Notes: generated by a model from the letters alone, not told the origin. DNA of 64,000 nucleotides from Tissierella sp. P1 (GCF_002266425.1 NZ_NPMN01000007.1:1-64000), one strand, 5' to 3'; numbered from the stretch's first letter, positions 9,380 to 17,432 are shown. A program made the numbers and translations.

Positions 9380-9656
9380 ATACTTTGTCTACAGATGAAT
9401 TAGATAAGATAAAGAAAATATTAGTTCTAGAAGAAAAAAATAAATCAAAACAAAGTTTTCCAAAAGAATAGTAACATTAATAATTGTAATGAATATCTTA
9501 TTTACTACTACTATAGTTTTCTTATATTATAAGACTGGCTCAGAACCTTCTATACTTATAGAAAAATGGTTTAAATTTACTGGAACAGAGCTTATTGCCA
9601 TGACAGGTATAAAAATAGTTGATATTTTTAAGGAGGGATTTGGTAAAGATGAATGA
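9376..9656 (+). CDS. Small phage membrane protein, frameshifted
   Basis: The ATG at 9376 overlaps the lysin stop. The first frame gives MNTLSTDELDKIKKILVLEE and stops at 9469. Adding one A to the four-A run at 9462-9465 restores PKRIVTLIIVMNILFTTTIV, a transmembrane helix, and an approximately 93-aa product ending at 9656. It overlaps the next start by 8 bp. Such proteins accompany holins in clostridial prophages. Function unknown. Confidence 0.55.
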
Positions 9657-9960
9657 AGGGATGATTAAGATAATATTAGCTTCAATTGGATTATTATGTA
9701 CCATTATAACTTATGTGTTAGTGCCTTATATTAAATCCAAGACCACAAGAGAGCAAAGAGAGAACGTTTATTTTTTAGTTACTCTTGCAGTTCAGGCAGC
9801 GGAACAGATTTACGGATCTAAAACTGGAAATCAAAAGAAGGAATATGTTATTAATTATTTGAATAGTCATGGTATAAGTATATCTGTAGAAGATTTAGAT
9901 ATGATGATTGAGGCGGCAGTAAAGGAACTTAATATTATACAAGAGAAAGCCTTGGAATAA
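9649..9960 (+). CDS. Phage holin, LLH family
   Basis: The ATG at 9649 is preceded by AAGGAGGG. The 103-aa product has one N-terminal transmembrane helix (IKIILASIGLLCTIITYVLV), then VYFLVTLAVQAAEQIYG and a C-terminal helix, which matches the LLH holin pattern (Phage_holin_6_1). In an active phage it would permeabilise the membrane for the endolysin, but that partner is broken here. Confidence 0.85.
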   Translation: MNEGMIKIILASIGLLCTIITYVLVPYIKSKTTREQRENVYFLVTLAVQAAEQIYGSKTGNQKKEYVINYLNSHGISISVEDLDMMIEAAVKELNIIQEKALE

Positions 9961-9978
9961 TCTAAGGCTTTCTCTTGT
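9939..9978. terminator. Long bidirectional terminator after the holin
   Basis: An 18-bp stem with one G-U pair and an ATAA loop overlaps the end of the holin gene. It sits between convergent genes and can stop transcripts in both directions, although the T tracts are mixed with other bases. Confidence 0.65.
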
Positions 9979-9991
9979 ATAAATAGTATAA

Positions 9992-10162
9992 TTACAGCTT
10001 TTTAACAATTAGATCATTATACTTACTAATAGCAATATTAAGTTCTTGACTAGCTTTAATGATTTCTGAATCCTGTAGATTGAAATTTTTCTTCTCAATT
10101 AATTCATTTAAGTTCTTCTTTAATGTATCTATATCTTTAAGTAATTCTTGTATCTCAGACAA
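9992..10162 (-). CDS. Spo0E-like aspartyl-phosphate phosphatase
   Basis: This protein of about 56 aa has two helices, the second containing SQELNIAISKYN, close to the SQELDxxIxxY signature of Spo0E-family phosphatases, which dephosphorylate Spo0A~P and delay sporulation. The usual D of SQELD is N here, which could weaken or abolish catalysis. I start at TTG 10162 because AGGAGGTG lies seven bases before it; an upstream ATG at 10180 would overlap that site. The location at the edge of a prophage-like island is notable. Confidence 0.75.
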   Translation of the reverse strand: MSEIQELLKDIDTLKKNLNELIEKKNFNLQDSEIIKASQELNIAISKYNDLIVKKL

Positions 10163-10433
10163 AATTAGCACCTCCTGCATATTAGGATGTGTTAAACAAA
10201 ATTAAATATAATGGAAAATAATTGAAGATAAAAGTTAATATCATATGCCACAGATATTACACAGTATAATTATTAAAAGATAAAGCAACATTATCTAATA
10301 AATAATTTAACTATATCAATATGAAATAAAATAAAATAAAAAAATTAAAAAAGATATATAGTTTTTCTAAAAATCATATAATAATCAAAACTAATAATAT
10401 AACCTATTTCATCATAAATTGACAAATTCCTCC
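10163..10433. other. AT-rich intergenic region, nothing recognised
   Basis: About 270 bp of extremely AT-rich sequence lies between the Spo0E-like gene and the LexA-like promoter. I see no open frame with a ribosome site and no strong hairpin. Confidence 0.6.
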
Positions 10434-10462
10434 TTTACACAGAACTGACGTTCATATATAAT
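10434..10462 (+). promoter_or_regulatory. Promoter with embedded SOS (LexA/DinR) box
   Basis: TTTACA (10434-10439) and TATAAT (10457-10462) are 17 bp apart. The spacer contains GAACTGACGTTC (10442-10453), a match to the Gram-positive LexA box GAAC-N4-GTTC. LexA bound there would block the promoter. It drives the LexA-like gene at 10483. Confidence 0.75.
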
Positions 10463-10482
10463 CAAGTAAAGGGGGGATTTAT

Positions 10483-10695
10483 ATGCTAACTGAAAGAGAA
10501 TCACAAGTATTAAATATAATATTAGATTATGTAAAGGAGAATGGATATGCTCCTAGCGTTAGAGACATATGTCAGATAATAGGACTTAGCTCTCCTAGCA
10601 CAGTACATAAATATTTAAAAAATCTAGAATCAAAAGGATTTGTAGAGAGAAAAGGAAACTCTCCTAGAGCATTAAAAGTATTAAATAAAAATTAA
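10483..10695 (+). CDS. Stand-alone LexA N-terminal DNA-binding domain
   Basis: The 70 residues match the winged-helix N-terminus of LexA (LTERESQVLNIILDYVKENG, APSVRDICQIIGLSSPSTVHKYLKNLESKG). The protein stops at the hinge, so the S24 autocleavage domain with its Ser/Lys dyad is absent. No trace of that domain follows, and a terminator does. A GGGGGG site precedes the ATG. Controlled by its own SOS box, it could act as a non-cleavable competitor or feedback repressor of SOS genes. That role is inference. Confidence 0.85.
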   Translation: MLTERESQVLNIILDYVKENGYAPSVRDICQIIGLSSPSTVHKYLKNLESKGFVERKGNSPRALKVLNKN

Positions 10696-10715
10696 ATCGA
10701 TAGTTATTTTATAAA

Positions 10716-10747
10716 ATAGAAAGGACCATTAAGGTCCTATTTTTTTG
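10716..10747 (+). terminator. Terminator after the LexA-like gene
   Basis: AGGACC/GGTCCT stem with a short ATTAA loop, preceded by AATAGAA and followed by ATTTTTTT. A near-identical hairpin recurs at 33021-33051 in the second island. Confidence 0.85.
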
Positions 10748-10884
10748 TTGAAAATTATTAATATTTACATGACAGTTTGCGAACTATTCGAGCCAATTTT
10801 AATAAATTATATCCAAATATACACAATTCAGAAAAAAATAAATGTATATTTTGCAAGGTTACAAAGGTATACCAAGACGTAAAA

Positions 10885-10961
10885 TGGTCGGGATGACTGG
10901 ATTTGAACCAGCGGCCCCAAGTCCCCCAGACTTGTACGCTACCAAACTGCGCCACATCCCG
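10885..10961 (-). tRNA. tRNA-Pro (anticodon GGG)
   Basis: The minus strand folds as a complete cloverleaf: acceptor CGGGATG/CATCCCG, anticodon arm CAAGT-CTGGGGG-ACTTG with GGG at positions 34-36, T arm with GGTTCAAATCC, and an encoded CCA. It stands alone between the prophage-like island and the 11200 operon, and its 3' end faces the island. tRNA genes are common integration targets, but I find no duplicated att site in the window. Confidence 0.95.
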
Positions 10962-11199
10962 CTATATTTTATTATAATAAATATTATTTTAGAGATAACA
11001 TTTTTATTATACTCTAAAACTTCTTATATTGCAAATATATTACTAAAACTTCTATATTCAACATCCATTTACATAGAATTACATAAAAATACATAAAAAA
11101 TCAGTACTTAATATTCATAATTTGATTTCGTAAAGTAGTTTAAAACAGCATATAGTTATGTTATACTATTAATATGTTTAATATTTTGGAGGTGTAGGA

Positions 11200-11574
11200 T
11201 TGTTATATTATTTACAAATCATGCTAGTATTACTATTTATAGCAAGTATATTTGGATATATATTTGTAATATTAAAAGAAAAAATCTATCTAAAAAATAA
11301 TATAATAATAATTGATAAAAAAGTAGTTACACAAGAACATTTAAGTGAGGCAGATATGAAAGAATTTATTTTAGATGGATTAAGAGTAAAGGCCGGAGAT
11401 GAGATTAGGGTTGTTACAAAAGAAAATAAGAAGTATAATGGAATACTTTTAGGAGCGAAGAAAAAGGATAAATCCATATTGATGGTTACACATAGAGATG
11501 AAATAAAACTTTTCGCAATTGACAATATTTTAAAATTTAAGGTAGTAAGCAAATATGGAAAGTTTTTTAATTAA
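11200..11574 (+). CDS. Membrane-anchored protein of unknown function
   Basis: The TTG start at 11200 follows GGAGGTG. The 124-aa product has one N-terminal transmembrane helix (residues 3-25). A cytosolic part follows with a predicted beta-rich stretch (AGDEIRVVTKENKKYNGILLGAKKKDKSILMVTHRDEIKLFAIDNI) that recalls an Sm- or SH3-like fold. I recognise no family. It lies 11 bp ahead of an HlyD-like gene and begins the operon that leads to sepF. Confidence 0.65.
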   Translation: MLYYLQIMLVLLFIASIFGYIFVILKEKIYLKNNIIIIDKKVVTQEHLSEADMKEFILDGLRVKAGDEIRVVTKENKKYNGILLGAKKKDKSILMVTHRDEIKLFAIDNILKFKVVSKYGKFFN

Positions 11575-11585
11575 GGGTGAAATAT

Positions 11586-12878
11586 ATGTCTTATGAGAAA
11601 AGAGAAAAAAACAGAAGGAAAAGAAGAGTTTTTCGTACTGCAACTATATCATTTGTTCTTATATATTTAATATTTAGGGCAGTTCCTTCTTTACTTGCAA
11701 GCAATGCAAAAACAATATTACCTGAAAAGGGGACTTTGATAGAAAAACTTTCTACTCAAGGCTTTGTGATAAAAAATGAGACAGTGGTTAGATCAACTAG
11801 TAATGGTGACTTACAAACTTCTTCTACGGAGGGACAACGGTTATCTGCAGGTGTCGAGGTTGCTAGTGTTAACTCTTTAAATGATACTTCATCGCTAAAG
11901 GAGGAGCTTTCCCAACTAGAAGAATCGATTTCTGCTTTAGAAAAGTCTGAAATTGAAACTAAGATTATATTAAATGAAAAAGAAAAAATTATAGAGATGA
12001 AGGATTCCTTAGTTAATGAATTACAAAATGCAATTGCTGCAGGCAATTTTGACGAAATTTATTTATTAAAGAGTCAACTTTCTTTGTATGATGAAAAAAA
12101 TAAAGACATTTCTTTTTCTAATACATTAGTAGGACAGAGTATTGAAAATTTAAAATCAAAAAGAGATAGTATTAATTCAGAAATTAAGAGTAACAATATA
12201 AAATACTATTCTAGCCATGGAGGAATCATATCTTATGTACTGGATGGCTATGAAGAAAATTATTTACCTAAGGACTTTGAAAACTATACTTATGATAAAT
12301 TAGTTTTAAAGGAATTAAAAGATGTGGATATAAAAACAAAATCAGCTATAACTGTAGGTGAACCTATTTATAAAATCATAGATAATTTTGAATGGTATAT
12401 TGCTATGAAAATAGAAGATTTAAAACAGATTGAAGGCTTTGAAGTTGGAAATAATATTAAAATCACATTAGAAAAGGACAAGCATGAGCTTAAGGCCAAA
12501 ATTGTATCTATTAATCCTTCTGATAAAAAAGGTGTTGTTGTAGTAAGACTTAACACTATGCTACATGATTTTTATAATATTAGATTTCCTAAGGTAGATA
12601 TTATAAAATCTAAAAAGGAGGGATATAAAATACCTACAAAATCAATTGTAGATAAAGATTCTATAAAAGGGGTATATATTAAGGACAAAAGTGGTATAGT
12701 GAAGTTTAGACCTATTATTATTATTGGGGAAGATGATAATTATACTTATGTTGATACAGGTGACAATAGTGGAAACATTACAATAGAAGGTGAAAAACAG
12801 CCAGTAAAAACTATTACTTTATTTGATGAGATATTTTTAAATACTATTAATATAAAAGAAGGACAAATACTTAATTAA
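11586..12878 (+). CDS. HlyD-like membrane-fusion/adaptor protein
   Basis: About 430 aa: a basic cytosolic N-terminus (EKREKNRRKRR), one transmembrane helix (about 20-38), a biotinyl-lipoyl-like segment split by a coiled coil (about 100-210), then a barrel-type C-terminal part (SKKEGYKIPTKSIVDKDSIKGVYI). This is the architecture of HlyD-family periplasmic adaptors, but no transporter gene is adjacent. I start at ATG 11586, five bases after AAGGGTGA, rather than GTG 11577. Its place before yggS-sepF suggests an envelope or division role (inference). Confidence 0.7.
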   Translation: MSYEKREKNRRKRRVFRTATISFVLIYLIFRAVPSLLASNAKTILPEKGTLIEKLSTQGFVIKNETVVRSTSNGDLQTSSTEGQRLSAGVEVASVNSLNDTSSLKEELSQLEESISALEKSEIETKIILNEKEKIIEMKDSLVNELQNAIAAGNFDEIYLLKSQLSLYDEKNKDISFSNTLVGQSIENLKSKRDSINSEIKSNNIKYYSSHGGIISYVLDGYEENYLPKDFENYTYDKLVLKELKDVDIKTKSAITVGEPIYKIIDNFEWYIAMKIEDLKQIEGFEVGNNIKITLEKDKHELKAKIVSINPSDKKGVVVVRLNTMLHDFYNIRFPKVDIIKSKKEGYKIPTKSIVDKDSIKGVYIKDKSGIVKFRPIIIIGEDDNYTYVDTGDNSGNITIEGEKQPVKTITLFDEIFLNTINIKEGQILN

Positions 12879-12888
12879 GATGGAGGGG

Positions 12889-13584
12889 ATGAAAATATCT
12901 ATTCAAGGTAACATAATCATGATAGAAGAAAATATAGAAAAAGCTTTAAAGAAATCTGGCAGAGAAGGCGAAAAGGTTGAACTAATAGCTGTTACTAAGA
13001 CTATAGATATCGATAGAATAAATGAAACCATTAGAGTTGGCATTTCTAATATAGGCGAAAATAAAGTTCAAGAACTAGAAAAAAAATATGACTTAATTGG
13101 CGATACAGTAAATTATCATATGATAGGACACTTGCAAACCAATAAGGTCAAGAATATTATTGGAAAGACTAAATTAATACATTCTTTGGACAGATTATCA
13201 TTAGCAAAAGAATTAGATAAGCGTTCGAAGAACAGTGATATAATAACAGACGTTTTAGTACAGGTTAATGTAGCTGAAGAAGAAAGCAAATTTGGTCTTA
13301 AAGTAGAAGAAGTTTTATACTTTATTGAAGAAATTTTAGATTTGAAAAATATTAAAGTTAGGGGATTAATGACAATTGCACCTAATACAACAGATGAGAT
13401 TCTTTTAAGGAAGGTATTTAGAACTTTGTATAATTTAAAAGAGAATATAATAAATAAAAATTATGAGAATTTATCTATGGATTATTTATCCATGGGGATG
13501 ACAAATGATTATGAACTAGCAATCGAAGAGGGCTCCAATATGATTAGAGTTGGTTCTGCCATTTTCGGTAAAAGAAATTATTAG
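12889..13584 (+). CDS. yggS: PLP-binding homeostasis protein YggS/YlmE (PLPBP)
   Basis: This is a single-domain alanine-racemase-fold protein that carries pyridoxal phosphate and helps keep B6 and amino acids balanced. ELIAVTKTIDIDRINE holds the PLP lysine; GENKVQE, HMIGHLQTNKVKN, GLMTIAP and SMGMTNDYELAIEEGSNMIRVGSAIFG are all present. GGAGGGG before ATG 12889 sets the start; an upstream in-frame ATG at 12880 overlaps that site. It is the first gene of the ylm division cluster. Confidence 0.94.
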   Translation: MKISIQGNIIMIEENIEKALKKSGREGEKVELIAVTKTIDIDRINETIRVGISNIGENKVQELEKKYDLIGDTVNYHMIGHLQTNKVKNIIGKTKLIHSLDRLSLAKELDKRSKNSDIITDVLVQVNVAEEESKFGLKVEEVLYFIEEILDLKNIKVRGLMTIAPNTTDEILLRKVFRTLYNLKENIINKNYENLSMDYLSMGMTNDYELAIEEGSNMIRVGSAIFGKRNY

Positions 13585-13594
13585 GAGGGATATA

Positions 13595-14032
13595 ATGAGT
13601 AATTTTATGGACAAAATTAAGTATTTCATAGGTGTACAGGACTTAGAAGATGAAGAAGTGAATGAAGATTATGAAGAATACGAAGAAGATTATGATGTGG
13701 CAGTACCTACTAAAACAAAAAAGTTAAATAATAAAGTTGTAAACATCCATACTAATAGTAACATGAAAATTATAGTACATGAACCTCTTAGCTATGATGA
13801 AGCTCCTAGCATAATAGATGATTTGAAATCTAGAAAAACAGTTATTGTAAATTTAGAACAATTAGATAATAATATTAAGAGACAGATATTTGATTTTATC
13901 AGTGGCGGTCTATATGCTTTGGAAGGTAACATTCAAAAGGTTACAAAAGACATTTTTATTTTTGCGCCTAGTAATGTAGAAATTGATGGATTGAAAGATG
14001 AACTTAAAAGTAAAGGTATATTTTCTTGGTAG
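13595..14032 (+). CDS. sepF: Cell division protein SepF
   Basis: SepF bundles FtsZ filaments and tethers them to the membrane. The 145-aa product has an amphipathic N-terminus (MSNFMDKIKYFIG), an acidic linker (DLEDEEVNEDYEEYEEDYD) and the SepF core (VHEPLSYDEAPSIIDDLKSRKTVIVNLEQLD ... FDFISGGLYALEGNIQKVTKDIFIFAPSNVEI). Start ATG 13595 follows AGGAGGG. Confidence 0.95.
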   Translation: MSNFMDKIKYFIGVQDLEDEEVNEDYEEYEEDYDVAVPTKTKKLNNKVVNIHTNSNMKIIVHEPLSYDEAPSIIDDLKSRKTVIVNLEQLDNNIKRQIFDFISGGLYALEGNIQKVTKDIFIFAPSNVEIDGLKDELKSKGIFSW

Positions 14033-14054
14033 AAAAAGGAGTAGATTATATTAA

Positions 14055-14321
14055 ATGTTACTGTTATATAGGTCAATTATAATATTACTTAATTTAATAG
14101 AAATACTAATTGTAGTTAGGATTGTACTTTCTTTCTTAAATATTCATAGTGAAAATCCTTTTACTCGATTAGTTTATGAATTAACAGAACCTGTACTTGG
14201 ACCCGCGAGAGAATTAATTGCAAAGCTAGGTGTAAATACTGGTATTTTTGATTTCTCACCTCTATTAGCCATTCTCTTTTTAAGAATAATATATAGTATT
14301 GCTGGCAGAATATTACTATAG
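14055..14321 (+). CDS. YggT-family membrane protein
   Basis: The 88-aa product has two hydrophobic helices separated by the family motif NPFTRLVYELTEPVLGPARELI. YggT proteins sit between sepF and ylmH in many Firmicutes, as here, and are associated with division or osmotic behaviour, but have no settled biochemical role. Confidence 0.9.
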   Translation: MLLLYRSIIILLNLIEILIVVRIVLSFLNIHSENPFTRLVYELTEPVLGPARELIAKLGVNTGIFDFSPLLAILFLRIIYSIAGRILL

Positions 14322-14333
14322 ATAGGTATTAAG

Positions 14334-15119
14334 ATGAAAATTGATAAAGATAAATATACTTCTCATATAAAAGACAATGATAAGATTATAGATATGAGAA
14401 GAATTATAGACAAAGTTGAGATAGTAATGAATAACCACTCCTATGAATCTACAGATTTTCTTGATCCATATGAGAGGTTATTAGCGAAATCAATCCTTAA
14501 TAGATTTGATGAAATAGATTACTTAGAAAATGGTGGAACTATACAGGCTGAAAGACAAATAATAACTATTTATCCTAGCTATTATAATTCTGATAATTTG
14601 CCACAAAATATTGTTGCTTTAAGAATATATGGTGATTTAGATGGATTATCTCATAAGGATTTTTTAGGGGCAATACTTAATTTAGGTATAAAGAGGTCGA
14701 AAATAGGGGATATTTTAGTACATGGAGATTATACAGATGTAGTAATAAAAAAGGATATAGGGGACTTTCTTTTATTCAATCTAGAAAAAGTATCAAATAA
14801 GAAGGTCAGAATAGAAGAAAAATCTTTGAATTCTATATCTTCTGTTGAAATTTTATACAAGGAAATAAATAAAATCTTGTCTTCCTACAGGCTTGACGTA
14901 TATATTAGCTCTAGTTATAATTTATCAAGGCAAGAAAGTATGGACATAATAAAATCGGGATATGTAAAGGTTAACTGGGAACCTATAGATAAGCCTGCTA
15001 AGGAATTGGAAGTTGGAGATGTAATTTCTATTAGAGGATATGGACGTTCTATTCTTCACTCTGTTGAGGGATTAAGTAAAAAGGGGAAAATAAAAGCTAC
15101 TATAAGAATATTAATTTAG
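14334..15119 (+). CDS. ylmH: YlmH, S4-domain RNA-binding protein
   Basis: The 261-aa protein has the YlmH N-terminal domain (FLDPYERLLAKSILNRF, GDLDGLSHKDFLGAILNLGIKRSKIGDI) and a C-terminal S4 RNA-binding domain from about residue 183 (RLDVYISSSYNLSRQESMDIIKSGYVKVN). YlmH is tied to division in Gram-positives and to ribosome rescue in B. subtilis. Gene order yggS-sepF-yggT-ylmH-divIVA is classic. Confidence 0.93.
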   Translation: MKIDKDKYTSHIKDNDKIIDMRRIIDKVEIVMNNHSYESTDFLDPYERLLAKSILNRFDEIDYLENGGTIQAERQIITIYPSYYNSDNLPQNIVALRIYGDLDGLSHKDFLGAILNLGIKRSKIGDILVHGDYTDVVIKKDIGDFLLFNLEKVSNKKVRIEEKSLNSISSVEILYKEINKILSSYRLDVYISSSYNLSRQESMDIIKSGYVKVNWEPIDKPAKELEVGDVISIRGYGRSILHSVEGLSKKGKIKATIRILI

Positions 15120-15133
15120 ATGGAGTGAGACAA

Positions 15134-15667
15134 ATGATTACACCACTAGATATACAAAATAAGGAGTTTAAGAAATCTTTAATAGGCTATAATACACGAG
15201 AAGTTGATACTTATTTAGATGCTATCAATGATGATTATGAAAAGCTATATAGAGAAAATATTGAGCTCAAAGATAAGATTGGGATATTAACTGACCAGAT
15301 TAGACAGTATAATAATCTAGAAGAAACGTTGAAAAGTACATTAGTAATTGCTCAGAGTACGGCGGATGATGTAACCAGTGCTGCGAGAAAGAAAGCTGAG
15401 CTAATAATTGAAGATGCTGAAATTCAGGCTAAGAATAGAACTAATGAAGCACTTAATGAAGTTAGAAATATAATGAAAGAGTATGACTATTTGAAAAAAG
15501 AGATTTTTATTTTTAAAACTAGATATGAATCTTTTATTAAAGCGCAACTCATTTCTCTAGAAGAATTCTATAAGGATTATGAGAATAAAAATCAGGTTAA
15601 AAAGATAGATGTTGACGAAGAATCCATAGATGAAAATTTAGATGAGATTGACCATTTAGGGGCATAA
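15134..15667 (+). CDS. divIVA: Cell division initiation protein DivIVA
   Basis: DivIVA binds curved membrane at poles and septa and organises division or spore chromosome anchoring. The N-terminus MITPLDIQNKEFKKSLIGYNTREVDTYLD is diagnostic, followed by coiled coil to about residue 150 and an acidic tail. I start at ATG 15134 rather than GTG 15125, since TGGAGTGAG serves as the ribosome site. 177 aa. Confidence 0.95.
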   Translation: MITPLDIQNKEFKKSLIGYNTREVDTYLDAINDDYEKLYRENIELKDKIGILTDQIRQYNNLEETLKSTLVIAQSTADDVTSAARKKAELIIEDAEIQAKNRTNEALNEVRNIMKEYDYLKKEIFIFKTRYESFIKAQLISLEEFYKDYENKNQVKKIDVDEESIDENLDEIDHLGA

Positions 15668-15681
15668 TAGCCTCTTTTTTC
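15658..15681 (+). terminator. Terminator overlapping the divIVA end
   Basis: AGGGGC/GCCTCT stem (one G-U) with an ATAATA loop followed by TTTTTT. The stem includes the divIVA stop region. Confidence 0.7.
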
Positions 15682-15718
15682 TTTAATTGGAAATTTGAAA
15701 GTAGTTGGAGGAATTTAA

Positions 15719-16471
15719 ATGACTAGAAGTGTTGAAATAGATAGTGAAATACGTATTGGGGATGGTTCCTTTACGATTATTGCAGGTCCTTGTGCAATAG
15801 AGGATTATAAACAAATGGAGGATATTGGTAGATTTCTATCTAATTTAGGAGTTAAGATATTAAGAGGTGGTGTTTTTAAACCAAGGACTAGCCCTAATTC
15901 CTTTCAGGGATTAGGATCAGAAGGATTTAAAATTTTAAATGATATTAAAACAAAATATAATTTCAAAATAATTTCCGAAATAATGGATCCAAGAGATATA
16001 GAAGAATCACAGAATTACATTGATATTATTCAGATAGGTTCTAGAAATATGCAGAATTTTTCATTGCTAAAAGAAGTTGGTAAAACTCATAAGCCAGTAA
16101 TGCTAAAAAGAGGAATGAGTGCCACTATTAAGGAATGGATTATGGCTGCAGAGTACATTAGAATAGAGGGCAATGAAAAAATCATTTTATGTGAAAGAGG
16201 TATTAGAACATTTGAAGATTATACGAGAAATACTTTAGATTTAATGAGTGTTCCTATATTAAAAGAAAAAACAGACTATCCAATATTCGTAGATCCATCT
16301 CACGGTACTGGTATAAGAGAATTGGTTTTTCCAGCATCAAAAGCTGCAAAAGCTTTAGAGGCAGATGGTATAATTGTAGAAATACACCCAAATCCAGATA
16401 AGGCTTTATCGGACGGATTTCAATCTCTTGACTTTGAAGGATTTAAGGATTTATATACAAAGTTAGCATAA
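15719..16471 (+). CDS. aroF: 3-deoxy-7-phosphoheptulonate (DAHP) synthase, short type
   Basis: This enzyme condenses PEP and erythrose-4-phosphate, the entry step to aromatic amino acids. Motifs: AGPCAIE, LRGGVFKPRTSPNSFQGLG, QIGSRNMQNFSLLKEVG, PVMLKRGMSATIKEW, ERGIRTFE, DPSHGTG and EIHPNPDKALSDG. At 250 aa it is the core type I-beta enzyme without the N-terminal ferredoxin-like regulatory domain. That suggests no feedback through that domain. No other shikimate genes are near. Confidence 0.93.
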   Translation: MTRSVEIDSEIRIGDGSFTIIAGPCAIEDYKQMEDIGRFLSNLGVKILRGGVFKPRTSPNSFQGLGSEGFKILNDIKTKYNFKIISEIMDPRDIEESQNYIDIIQIGSRNMQNFSLLKEVGKTHKPVMLKRGMSATIKEWIMAAEYIRIEGNEKIILCERGIRTFEDYTRNTLDLMSVPILKEKTDYPIFVDPSHGTGIRELVFPASKAAKALEADGIIVEIHPNPDKALSDGFQSLDFEGFKDLYTKLA

Positions 16472-16592
16472 TTATAATAATGATTTTGAAATAATGTAAT
16501 TTTATTCTATATTAAATTTTGAATGTTTATTACTCTACTGGATATATTATTAATCAAGATATAATTTATCATTGCTAGAATTGGAGGAAGCT

Positions 16593-17225
16593 ATGGATAA
16601 AAATAAACTTCATTATTTTAGGAAAAGATTATTAGAGGAGAAGAAAAACTTATTAAAAACATTAGATAATATGAATAATATGGAAGAATACGGTTCCATG
16701 GATGTATACTACAGTGAGTTATCTAATTATGATAATCATCCTGCTGATATTGGTACTGAATTATTCATGATGGAACAAGATAATGGATTTAAAAATAGAA
16801 TGAAAGATACCTTATACGAGATAGATAGTTCTTTAGAAGATATCAAAGATGGTAGTTATGGACTTTGTAAGAAATGTAAGAACAAAATCGATGAAGAAAG
16901 GCTTGATCTTATACCTTATTTAAAGAATTGTATAGAATGTGCTGATAGTATTACAATTACACAGGATACTAGAATGGATAGTAGGCAATTTATTCCTATA
17001 GATGAAGAACACAATTCATTTAGTGATACTACAGAAGATATGGTAGAGTTTGACAGAGAGGATGCCTATCAAAAAGTGGCGTCATTTAATATGGTTCCTG
17101 ATGACCCATCATTTACTACTGGTGACCACCTAGGGATTATGGATGAACAAGATGGTGACGGCGGTGATGGAGTTGAAGAAGTTGAGAATATATCTCAAGA
17201 ATATTATGATGATACTTTAAAATAA
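16593..17225 (+). CDS. TraR/DksA-family zinc-finger protein (YteA-like)
   Basis: The 210-aa protein has an N-terminal coiled coil, then GSYGLCKKCKNKIDEERLDLIPYLKNCIEC, a four-cysteine DksA/TraR zinc finger. The acidic C-terminal extension (DEQDGDGGDGVEEVEN) is typical of the YteA sporulation-associated subfamily rather than of DksA itself. ATG 16593 follows TTGGAGGAAG. DksA-like effects on RNA polymerase are not shown for this group. Confidence 0.85.
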   Translation: MDKNKLHYFRKRLLEEKKNLLKTLDNMNNMEEYGSMDVYYSELSNYDNHPADIGTELFMMEQDNGFKNRMKDTLYEIDSSLEDIKDGSYGLCKKCKNKIDEERLDLIPYLKNCIECADSITITQDTRMDSRQFIPIDEEHNSFSDTTEDMVEFDREDAYQKVASFNMVPDDPSFTTGDHLGIMDEQDGDGGDGVEEVENISQEYYDDTLK

Positions 17226-17320
17226 AAAAAGTTTCTATCGAAGCATTACAAGATAGCCTTTTATTCTATATGCCAAGTTCTTATTAACAAGATAATAAAG
17301 TGAAAACTTTTTATAGATTA
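17226..17320 (+). other. AT-rich stretch with possible weak long-range fold
   Basis: After the DksA-like stop, AAAAAAAGTTT could pair with AAACTTTTT some 75 nt downstream, enclosing a CTATC/GATAG hairpin. It precedes a clear terminator. I assign no function. Confidence 0.25.
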
Positions 17321-17321
17321 A

Positions 17322-17354
17322 AAAACCTCTGGATACTATTCAGAGGTTTTTTTT
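17322..17354 (+). terminator. Terminator before lspA
   Basis: Stem AAAACCTCTG/CAGAGGTTTT with a nine-base loop and eight T. It separates the DksA-like gene from lspA. Confidence 0.9.
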
Positions 17355-17432
17355 AATCTTCCTAACTATTGATATTAATATAATAATAATATAAAATAGA
17401 ATGTATACTTAAATGACTAGGAGGAATCAAAT

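Noticed and set aside
10885-10961. tRNA-Pro as an att site of the prophage-like island
   Set aside because: The 3' end of the tRNA is not duplicated at the far side of the island and no integrase gene is present. The idea is possible but unsupported.
10842-11096. Open frame across the tRNA-Pro region on the + strand (and its - strand partner)
   Set aside because: It overlaps a complete tRNA gene and its translation is the usual artefact of reading a tRNA.
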